A stretch of DNA of 64,000 nucleotides from Blastomyces gilchristii SLH14081 (lineage: Eukaryota; Ascomycota; Eurotiomycetes; Onygenales; Ajellomycetaceae), in NCBI RefSeq assembly GCF_000003855.2, contig NW_003101679.1, positions 1,171,093 through 1,235,092 on the forward strand. The letters are read 5' to 3'. A program made the position numbers and the translations under genes. The notes under the pieces are model-generated. The model saw nothing but the letters and a program-made list of their open reading frames with translations. It was not told the origin of the DNA and searched no databases. Numbering within the stretch: position 1 is the stretch's first letter; the number at the start of each line of letters is the position of its first letter. This document shows positions 44,017 through 53,106 of the stretch, in pieces.

Positions 44017-44400
44017 GTTAAGGAATAGAAAAACAACTTGACAGCGGCATACTCAGGAGTAGCAATCTTGCGGCGAAAATAGAACCTACAATGAATCAAA
44101 AGGATGCGTTTAGTTTGATCTTGCAGTAATGTACATACAAATACATAGTTACATACATCTCCCACCGAGCATACCAGCATAGCATAGCACACTACACTCC
44201 AACAAAATATGATATCACGTGATAGTTAACTAGTTAACTAATTGCTCTCTGTCCAAGGGGAAACGTATGACGTAACGCCATCAACGTCGCGCTATCCTAT
44301 CGAGATAAGGGACTTTTTGAACATACACTTGACCAAGGTCCCATCCAAGGTAACTCGTCTTGCCCTTTATTTTGGCCATACCGCATGTTTTCTAGTTTCA

Positions 44401-47208
44401 ATGGAGAGTTTCGATAATGTGACGCGACCCCTCAAAACACTTATCGAAAGTGAGGAGCAGGGCTCACTGGATGCAACTATTCCTGAGCCAGCACGACCAG
44501 CATCTTGTGATATCAATATCAAAGATACGAAGCTAAATGGCACTACGACCCCATTCGAGGAGCAGTCAGTTACCCGCGGCCTTGCCAACCATGTGCCAAT
44601 ATTTGACGAGGGTACGGAGGCTGGAGATGAGGAGCCAAATGTCGCCGAATCCTTTGAACGGACGTCTTCCCCTTCCACTGGGGCCCAGAGAAGTCGGCAT
44701 TTCCTCGATGGGAAGATAGGAGATGACTGGGTCTCCAGAATGCACAAGTTCTCGCTATATGAGACTTCAACGCGGTATTACATGGTGGGCATGGATTTGT
44801 TGGAGCAACGTTTCCGGATTCTAAAGATCGAGCGCACTTCTGAGCTGGACGATCTCAACATCTCAGAAGACGATACCGTTTACACCAAAAGTGAAATGAA
44901 TGAGCTCCTAGATGCGGTTGATGATGGAAACAAAAGCTCTGGTGGCTTAAAGCTTAGATGCAGTTCCTGGGGCCTACTAGGTTTCATTAAATTTACTGGG
45001 CCATACTACATGCTTCTGGTCACGAGAAGAAGTCAAGTTGCAATGATTGGCGGACACTATATCTACCAGATTGACGGCACAGAACTTGTACCATTAACCT
45101 CTACAGCATCAGCCCGAACTAAATCTGAAAAAAATGCTGAGGAGGCAAGATTCATTGCCATTATGAATAATGTCGATTTAACACGATCCTTTTACTTCAG
45201 TTACTCTTATAACATCACTCGAACGCTGCAACGAAATATTTCTTACGAACGAGAGAAACTACAAAGAGGAAGTTCTGACGGTCGCGACGTTGATCACAAT
45301 CCAATGTTTGTTTGGAATTATTACATGTTGGAACCTGTGGTTTCCCTTTTTAAGAATGCGTTTGACTGGTGCCTCCCGATCATACACGGATATGTTGATC
45401 AGTCGATGATATCCGTCTATGGAAGACTAGTATATGTAACCATAATTGCCCGCCGGTCTAGATTCTTTGCAGGGGCACGATTTCTGAAGCGCGGCGCAAA
45501 CGATCTTGGTTACGTCGCCAACGATGTTGAAACCGAACAGATTGTCTCCGAAATGTTGACCACCTCCTTTCATTCTCCTGGACCAAAGCTTTACGCAAAT
45601 CCTCAGTACACTTCGTATGTACAACACCGTGGTAGTATTCCATTGCATTGGACGCAGGACAGTACAGGGGTCAGCCCGAAGCCCGATATTGAGCTGAATC
45701 TTGTTGACCCGTTCTATTCGGCTGCTGCTCTTCATTTCAATAACCTGTTCGAACGATATGGCGCACCCGTGTACGTCTTGAACCTTATCAAAGCCAGGGA
45801 GAGAGTCCCACGGGAATCCAAATTGCTAACGGAGTTTACGAATGCCATTACCTACCTAAATCAATTTCTGCCTGAAGATAAGAAAATTCTTTACAAAGCT
45901 TGGGACATGAGTCGAGCGTCAAAGAGTCGTGATCAAGATGTCATCGGCACGTTAGAGGACATCGCTGAGGATATAATACCAAAGACAGGGTTTTTCCGCA
46001 ACGGCAAGGATGCTGAATCCGGGTTGCAGTTACAAAATGGCATTGCAAGAACAAATTGTATCGACTGCCTTGACCGAACGAATGCCGCCCAGTTTGTCAT
46101 TGGTAAGCGGGCGCTGGGATATCAACTCCATGCCTTGGGGATTATCGACGAAGTATCCGTCGAGTATGACACCGATGCGATGAACTTGTTCACTACCATG
46201 TGGCATCATCATGGCGATACAATAGCAGTTCAATATGGTGGATCACACCTCGTGAACACCATGGCGACCTATAGAAAAATCAACCAGTGGACGAGCCATT
46301 CCAGAGATATGGTTGAAAGCTTTAAACGATATTATAACAATTCCTTTCTCGATGCGCAGCGCCAGGAAGCGTACAACTTATTCCTAGGGAACTACATATT
46401 TTCCCACGGCCAGCCCATGTTGTGGGAACTTGCCACGGATTATTATCTCCATCATTCGGATCCACGAGTACGGTCGAACAACTATAATTATATAAACTGG
46501 TTCAATCCAGAATACTTGAAACCTCACCAAACACCGTCAGCCGTGGTTCCAAAAGGTGTAAAGAATCCCCAGGTCAACAACTACGACGACTACTGGCTAG
46601 AATACTACCGTCCGTTGGCCGTGTCTTCCTTTTCCAAAATCTTCTCAAACAAGATGAAATCAACAATACGTTATCTTCCTTTCCGATCGATCCAAGGGGT
46701 TCAGTACAACTTCAGTCCATTTGTCGTGCGTGTGGTTAACGAACCCGATGGTCGTGAGAAGAAACCATCCCGCCGAAAAGGCGTCACCATCCAAGAACCA
46801 TCAGATATCCAAAGCGAAGACGCACGCTCCATGAACTCCTTCGTCGACTCATCAGCTGTCTCTAAACCTATCCAGAACTGGCTCCAGCAACCTCCCTCTG
46901 CCGAGAAACACCCGCCCCAGACCGGTATCATGAAAGCACCCCGTTTCGAAACTTCCGACAGCCCAGAAACCTATATGGCCAACAACTCACATGCTCCTAG
47001 TAAAGCACAACTCATCCAATGGAGTCTGGACGAGCTAGTCTACGAATCACTCCACCCATCAGTCTCCGCTGTGGAGGCAGAAGAGTACGAACGCTACATC
47101 AATCACCCTCTCAAAGTCCCCCTTGTCGTGACCTCAGAGGACACGCTGGCTGCCGGCTTCGCTGGCGGAGCGTGGATCAAACCCTTGACCTTTCGAATAT
47201 GCCAATAA
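44401..47208 (+). CDS. FIG4: FIG4-type polyphosphoinositide phosphatase (Sac domain)
   Basis: Open frame of 935 residues from the ATG at 44401; the frame upstream has only a TTG, and GTAACT...TTCTAG just before suggests a 5' UTR intron. The Sac domain spans roughly residues 110-700, with LLGFIKFTGPYYMLLVT, RRSRFFAGARFLKRG and the catalytic C-x5-R (CIDCLDR, C553 to R559). The C-terminal part has SLHPSVSAVEAEEYERYI. FIG4 acts with VAC14 and FAB1/PIKfyve on vacuolar membranes to control PI(3,5)P2. The annotated stop at 47208 is premature: a +1 shifted frame continues as coding-like sequence to 47389. Confidence 0.93.
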   Translation: MESFDNVTRPLKTLIESEEQGSLDATIPEPARPASCDINIKDTKLNGTTTPFEEQSVTRGLANHVPIFDEGTEAGDEEPNVAESFERTSSPSTGAQRSRHFLDGKIGDDWVSRMHKFSLYETSTRYYMVGMDLLEQRFRILKIERTSELDDLNISEDDTVYTKSEMNELLDAVDDGNKSSGGLKLRCSSWGLLGFIKFTGPYYMLLVTRRSQVAMIGGHYIYQIDGTELVPLTSTASARTKSEKNAEEARFIAIMNNVDLTRSFYFSYSYNITRTLQRNISYEREKLQRGSSDGRDVDHNPMFVWNYYMLEPVVSLFKNAFDWCLPIIHGYVDQSMISVYGRLVYVTIIARRSRFFAGARFLKRGANDLGYVANDVETEQIVSEMLTTSFHSPGPKLYANPQYTSYVQHRGSIPLHWTQDSTGVSPKPDIELNLVDPFYSAAALHFNNLFERYGAPVYVLNLIKARERVPRESKLLTEFTNAITYLNQFLPEDKKILYKAWDMSRASKSRDQDVIGTLEDIAEDIIPKTGFFRNGKDAESGLQLQNGIARTNCIDCLDRTNAAQFVIGKRALGYQLHALGIIDEVSVEYDTDAMNLFTTMWHHHGDTIAVQYGGSHLVNTMATYRKINQWTSHSRDMVESFKRYYNNSFLDAQRQEAYNLFLGNYIFSHGQPMLWELATDYYLHHSDPRVRSNNYNYINWFNPEYLKPHQTPSAVVPKGVKNPQVNNYDDYWLEYYRPLAVSSFSKIFSNKMKSTIRYLPFRSIQGVQYNFSPFVVRVVNEPDGREKKPSRRKGVTIQEPSDIQSEDARSMNSFVDSSAVSKPIQNWLQQPPSAEKHPPQTGIMKAPRFETSDSPETYMANNSHAPSKAQLIQWSLDELVYESLHPSVSAVEAEEYERYINHPLKVPLVVTSEDTLAAGFAGGAWIKPLTFRICQ

Positions 47209-47389
47209 ATTCACACTCGACGATGCTAACTTGGACTTATTAGCGGAGGATAATTTGCCAGACTATCTTGAGTTTGTCAATGTGAGTGAGGAAGGATTGA
47301 CAGTCATAGCAGAGGACCACGATAAGAAAAGGGTACAAGCGTTATCGGCAGTGGTTGAGAGGAAAGAGCCTGTTCAAGCAGCGAGTTGA
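47189..47389 (+). other. FIG4 C-terminal extension in the +1 frame
   Basis: From 47189 the shifted frame reads PFEYANKFTLDDANLDLL, then LPDYLEFVNVSEEGLTVIAE, and ends at TGA 47387-47389. Composition and the LPDYLEFV stretch look like the real C-terminus of FIG4. A TGA immediately before 47189 in this frame limits the shift to about 47186-47189, leaving no room for a normal intron. A single-base sequencing error or a genuine frameshift would explain it. Confidence 0.6.
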
Positions 47390-47645
47390 TTCGTGATACG
47401 TAGTTCTTTGTCTCAGCTCATGGTTATGAGGGTGCGCTGTCTGTACTGTGGCGTACATTTCTCTCTTGCGTTTTCATCGTTTAACTAATTGGATAATATC
47501 CCATGACGATACATTTATACCCTACACTTGTTGATCTTGGAGGACATAGGTGTTAGACTCCATAGCTTCAAAAATTTAATATTGTTTTAACGAAAGGAAA
47601 ATTGTTGAGACAAATATCACGCAATTGTCGGAGCGAAGTGAATTG

Positions 47646-49792
47646 TTACCCCTCTTTGCTATCAAAATACTCATTATCGATCAGCAGACCACTCAACCTC
47701 GTATCCCCTTGAACCAACTTTCCAAATTCACTATCAACATCAATAACTTGTCCCTTCCCTCCCTTGTCTCCACCCTGTTCTCCTATTTCATTACCAGTCT
47801 CCTCCATAGCCGGACCCACGCACTCCTCGATCGCAATCCTTACTACTGCAACTACGACCTTAAGCCCACCCTGTAGCTGAAGTAACTCTGCCTTCTGTCC
47901 ACTGCCATTGTCGCCCCCAGTGCCTATCCCTATATCTACCAAACCATCACAGATATGCAACCAACAGGCACACAACCCGCCTAGTATCTCTGCCCGCCAC
48001 CTCCAAATTCTCGGCCATGCGTTCAAGACTAGCATTCTTGTCGCTTCAACCGCCGCAGCAAGAAGTGGCGGGAATACTGTTCCAAACGGGTTGGACAATG
48101 TGGCTGAAATCATCGGAACGAGATCTTGGAGATGCTTGGTGGTGTGGATACCTAACTCCGAGAGGACCGGTGGGAGCTGGAAGAGAAGGAGGGTAGAGAG
48201 GCGGGGATATGGATACGAGGATATTGAGGTGTTTTCAATCGGGCGAGGGTTGCTGGTGTGGTGATAAGAGTGAAGGATGCCGTGGCGCAGGAGGTTAGTG
48301 AGAGATTCCACACGCTTTTGAGATTCGGAATCTAGTTTCGGTCTGGATTGGGTGGGTCTTAGTGGTGTTGATGTAGGTTGGAGTAGGGGTGAAGGGAAAC
48401 GAGTGCGGATTACGGCGTGAAGTGCTGGGTAGGCATATTGGAGAAGATGAATGGATTCAGGCTCAGGTGTGATTGTAGGAAGGGAGAGCAGGCAAGGGTT
48501 AAGAGCGTCTTGGAATACTGAATCCAGGTTTGTGCGCTGGAGTATATCTGAGTTTGACTGTTCAAGGGGAGCTAGGAATTTCGACAGCAACTCGCAGCCC
48601 TTGGCCTTGAATGAGAGGGTTTCGTCATCTATTAAGGATAGGATTGCTGGGACAAGGAGAGGGAATTGCGATTCAAGTGCGAGTTTGTCAGATGGCTAAT
48701 AGGGTGGATTCTCTCTATTAGTATATCTCATCTCCATTGAAATTTTAGAAGCATATTAGAAACATTTATCTGTTGTTACAGCGAGCTGGCAGTGGATTTC
48801 CATTGTTTTAGTGTCAGGGGTACCGTAGAAAATAGTAACTGTCAACGTACCGAATATCTTCCAATAACCCAAGAAAGTACCGTAATCAGGTACACATCTC
48901 TAAGCTTCCACGGCTTGGACTCTGGGTCAAAAATGCTCGGGTCAAATCTTGGTTGTGGAAGAGGGTGGACATTTTTTCTGCCTGCAGCTGTCACCGCGGG
49001 CGTCTTCGTCTTCGAAAACAATGGCTTTATTTTCTTTCTAAGAATATCTTCCTGAATAGCAGCCAACTCTCCTCTCGTCCCTGAGCCAAGGCATGACTCA
49101 TAGTTTTGAAGAATAGTTGAGGACTCATTGAATGCACGCTCCGTCGTCCAAGGGTCCTTCCTGCACGTGAAGGCGGCTAGGGAGGCGATGACATCAATTG
49201 CATCCTCGTCTTCAAGGTTTTCGATAGGGCTAATCAAATTGAGAAGTCCTAAAACCGATACTCCAACACTTGATTTTAGTCGGGCCAATTTGTATGTTCC
49301 GGGTTGTGAGCGTTTTGAGTCTTCGTCTACTCAACGGTGATTAGCGAAAATACATTTATTCTCCCAAAGATGTTTAAATCAAACTCACTATCGGCAAGCT
49401 GCGCGTTTTCCCATAAAACAGTAACATCTTCATTTGGTAGCACAGCGCGGGCAGTCCAGAATGTCAGGAATCTTGCCGCTTCTCGATCTTCCCTTTGTAA
49501 TAAACCGGGCTGCCTGGTAGCCCTCAAGACTGCCTCCACGAGGAGAAGATCTTCGCATTGCTAGCAGAATAATATTAGTAACGAACGAACTTGTGTATGC
49601 TCTCTGTGGCATTCGCCTTAATAACTTTAAACATGCCTTTTCAGTAGTGACAGAGGGTTCATTTGCACTGATCTCGGACCACAGGTCAGGCAGGCTTATA
49701 TCAGACTCAATCTGAGATGTATCAAGATGATAGTTGGCTTTGTCGTCCACGGCTTTCAAGCTTTTGCAAGCTGCTATCCTATACTGGTGCAT
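47646..49792 (-). CDS. TTI2: TTI2 homologue (TTT complex, Tel2-Tti1-Tti2)
   Basis: Four exons, 49792-49637, 49560-49389, 49326-48851 and 48695-47646, give 617 residues. Family signatures are KPWKLRDVYLITVLSWV, then after the last intron FPLLVPAILSLIDDE, FKAKGCELLSKFLAPL, LQRTNLDSVFQDAL and PCLLSLPTITPEPESIHLL. TTT, with Tel2 and Tti1, helps mature PIKK kinases such as TOR, ATM and ATR. Intron 1 begins GCATGT rather than GT and ends CTGCTAG, a GC-AG intron required to keep frame. Introns 2 and 3 are GT-AG. The start is the first Met giving a continuous frame; an extra upstream exon cannot be excluded. It converges with FIG4, and its 5' end is only about 175 bp from the gypsy LTR. Confidence 0.88.
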
Positions 49793-49966
49793 GAGGGCGA
49801 ATTATTGCCACATGGAGTACACATCAATTTCCTTAAATCAATTAATGGTGCCAGTGTTTGTATTATTGGAGCCGGCAAATATAGTACTTGTACAGTATGC
49901 AGTAGACTTTAAATTCACTAGTAAACTCATTGGTCAGGAAGCAGAAAATGTAGGATAGTTGAAGGT

Positions 49967-50103
49967 TGTATTGATAGATCTATCTACAAGAATTATCTCA
50001 GCAAGCTCAGACGCTTCTCCAGATATTCCATTGCTGTTTTAACACTGGATTGATGATTATGTCATGAGCTAACCTCAAATAAGTAATAAGCTAATCCAAA
50101 TAG
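49967..50103 (+). repeat. Gypsy 5' LTR, left fragment
   Basis: It matches R1 from 50022 on and contains the intact GATAT site (50022-50026) into which copia 3 inserted in R1. It ends with AATAG (50099-50103), the copia 1 target duplication. The first 55 bp have no counterpart in R1 because of the copia 3 insertion there. Confidence 0.7.
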
Positions 50104-50211
50104 TGTTGGTGATTACTAGGTACACCTACCCTAGTCACGTGCCACCCCAACCTATTCATTTAGTGTAACTCGCGTAGTTAGATTATAACACAACAACATT
50201 ATCCTCCAAGA
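50104..50211 (+). repeat. Copia 1 5' LTR
   Basis: 108 bp, contains CACGTG and TAACTCGCGTAGTTA, and is the least mutated LTR of the family in the window. Confidence 0.88.
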
Positions 50212-50219
50212 GGTTATGA

Positions 50220-52090
50220 AGCCCTCATTAAGCTAATGAAAACTGCTGAAATAATGTGCTAACTACATCTTCATGTATCATTACATGTGCCTAGATGTTT
50301 TTTTATAAGTGATTGAACTCATGATTAATCTAAGATTCAGAGAAATGCCTGACTTAATAAAAGAATACATGTCTTCAAGACAGAGAAATGAGAAAATGTC
50401 AGAGCAGTAAATGCAAGATCACAGATCACTGTCAATGTTAATAATGAATTAGAAGACAGCTTCTAAGATATTTAAGCTGAATGAAATCATTGCAGAGAAA
50501 CAGTCTGATGAGTTCAATGTATACAAAGACTCAGTTAAAGATATTATTAGTGAGATATCAGATAATACAGAAGATTCAAGTGACTGAAATAACAATAGCT
50601 CTGTAAGTGAGAAGACTTATATAAGATTAGAAATTACAAGACTTCAGCATGAAGTCAAGTGAATAAAGATAGATAAAAGTGAAAATGAAGAGTTTAGTAC
50701 AGATTTAATAAACTATCTTTAATAAAAGAGTAGAACATCTGTATTAATAAAAATTCTTAATAAATTCAGAGATTAAGTAAGATTTATAAAGAAATCTATT
50801 ATACTCACTGACTCTGTAAATTATTCTATATAAAAAGAAGAAATTCTGCTTATAGTAAGATAATCTGAAATAGATGATATTCTTAATAATAAGCAGATTA
50901 ATTCTGATAAGAATGTCAGTATAAATATATAACATTTTTAATTAGAACAGAATATCTGACTATATAACTATATATAATCTGTAATTATCTTACAGATCAA
51001 ATCTTACTTTATTATACTTAAGAAGTTTCAACTATCTGCTTATTCTCTATAATCTATTATAGAGAATAATTTCACTGAGAGATCTGCTATCTGCAGAACT
51101 CATCTATTTCAAGAATTAATTAAGATGATATTAAAATCAAAGAATTCTGATTATATATTTATTGAATATTTAATTATAATCAGAACTGATTATATCTGAT
51201 TAAAATATAATATTAAAGATTTCATGTTTTTTAACAGACTTCTTACAGAGATTAGTAAAGATTGATTATCTTTTATAAAGAATTAAATAAATGTAATAGA
51301 GAAGAATGAGAATGCTAGAATACTTAAAAATAATTTTATAGAATTGTATTGAGATATTCTTCTACAATTGTCAGCTACTGATAAATCTCTCATCTCTGAT
51401 AAAAAGATCTCTGCAAATAATACTTAAGATAAGAAGAAGGAGAAGGTCTCTGAGAACAAGAACAAAGATTTTATCAAGTTAAATAGAAAGAGTAATAATG
51501 CTATCAAAACATGTTATTATTGTCAGAAGATTGACCACATTCAAACAGATTACTGATTGAAATTTCCTGAAAAACACTCTACTAGCCGCAGTAAGAACAA
51601 GAATAAAGACAGAAATGCAGAGAATACAGATGCTGCTTCTGTTCACAATGTCATAAAGTAAGTATTTTGCATCAAGGAAAAGGCCTATGTGAGTGATTAG
51701 ATAGGAAAAGATACCTGAATTCTAGACTCTGAATTGAGTGCTCACATTACACCTCACAGAGATCTTATCATGGCAAAACCTCAGAAGGTGAAAGTGATGT
51801 TGAAAATAACAGATGAAATAGTGATCCCTGCTGCAGCTATAGAAGATATGAAGATTTCAGTGAAAGAGATGAATATGCTGTTAAATAATGTCTGCTATGT
51901 CTCAAAGTTAGAAGTGAATCTCATGAGTATGAGTAAGCTTATACATCAGAGTTATACCTATAAGCAGTTAACATATGAGAATAATTATACTATGTTGATT
52001 ATGTCTTCTGACTGCATGTTCTCATTTACAGTAAGATTAAATGAGAATGATATCTATGAGATGAAAAGACTGGTTACATACAGAGACTTG
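50220..52090 (+). pseudogene. Copia 1 gag-protease region, broken
   Basis: The reading shows the zinc knuckle with its last Cys changed to Tyr (TGC to TAC), an in-frame TGA where Trp is expected, and the protease D-S-E where the family has D-S-G. The 120-residue segment at 51734-52096 (pre-integrase) is the longest stretch still open. It would have encoded the capsid and processing protease. Confidence 0.8.
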
Positions 52091-52892
52091 ATCTGAACTT
52101 ACAATGATGCAATGACATTAAAAGCTAGAACATCTAAATCCCGCAGATATTGCAAAAATGACAGTAGACTCACATCTAGAAATGAGAATTATTGATCAAT
52201 GAGCTTTATCATTCTGCAAAGTCTGTGTTCAGACAAAAATAACATGTTCAATCTTCGTATCTATGACATGAGCTGTTAAGCCAGTAATGAGATTCTTCAT
52301 CAATCTGACAGGGGGTGGAAAAACACTTTTCAACAGGAATGACACTCTCACTAGAGAGGGTGCAAGTTATTAATTGAGTATAACAGATAATGAAACCTGT
52401 TGTATAATACTGAGTTGATGAATGATGAAAAAGTGAAAATATACTCACATCTACAAGTTGATAATAAGGGAGCAATTGATCTAGCAAAGAGAGAATTCTT
52501 AATATGAAGGTCATATCATATTGAGATTAGATATCATATTCTCTATAATTTGATTGAAAAAGAGGAAATCATGATGAAACATGTTGATTCTACAGTGAAT
52601 ATAGCTGACAGACTCACCAAGTCACTGACGAAGCCTGTGTTTGAAGATTTTATTAAAAGAATTGATTTGAAAGAGATCAGAAAGAAATGATTGAATGATA
52701 ATAATAATACAGTAAATCAGTGAATTTTGCATGTATTTCTTGATTTTTATGATTATTACTGTACAGATGTCTTTCCTAATAAGGAAATCAGGGTTCAATT
52801 GATGTAATTAATTATTATTGCATTTTCAAAAGATTTGAGAATAAGAGAGGCCCCGGGTGGCGGCTTATAGGTCACAGTGTAGCAAGAGGGGG

Positions 52893-52996
52893 TGTTGGTG
52901 ATTACTACACCTACTCTAGTCACGTGCCACCTCAATCTATTCATTTAGTGTAACTCGCGTAGTTAGATTACAATATAATAACATTATTCTTCAAGA
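52893..52996 (+). repeat. Copia 1 3' LTR
   Basis: 104 bp, begins TGTTGGTGATTACTAC after the purine tract and ends CTTCAAGA. It differs from the 5' LTR by transitions and a small length change. Confidence 0.88.
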
Positions 52997-53006
52997 AATA
53001 GTAAAA

Positions 53007-53106
53007 TGTTGATGATTACTACACCTACTCTAGTCACGTGTCATCTCAATCTATTTAGTGTAACTCGCGTAGTTAGATTATAACATAACAATGTTATTCT
53101 TTAAGA
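53007..53106 (+). repeat. Copia 2 5' LTR
   Basis: 100 bp, TGTTGATG to TTTAAGA. CACGTG and the CGCG hairpin motif are both intact. Confidence 0.88.

Larger units (their letters stand above)
50104..52996 (+). mobile_element. Copia 1: Ty1/copia element, internally deleted
   Basis: LTRs at 50104-50211 and 52893-52996 begin TGTTGG and end CAAGA, with 5-bp duplication AATAG (50099-50103 and 52997-53001). After the 5' LTR, GGTTATGAAGCCC resembles a primer site for an internal part of a CAT-anticodon tRNA. Gag-like sequence with a damaged CCHC knuckle (CYYCQKIDHIQTDY) is near 51511, and a protease motif ILDSELSAHIT near 51727. The gag-pre-integrase part is followed by a jump to the RNase H end, so RT is missing. 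A purine tract AAGAGGGGG precedes the 3' LTR. It is less mutated than copia 2. Confidence 0.9.

Noticed and set aside
44242..44400. N-terminal extension of FIG4
   Set aside because: The extended frame begins with TTG and contains an intron-like GT...CTAG; the first Met is at 44401.
47170..47262. Intron GT...GATGCTAACTTGGACTTATTAG near the FIG4 C-terminus
   Set aside because: Branch-site and acceptor look good, but no donor with the required phase exists; every combination gives an immediate stop, so a +1 shift is the simpler reading.
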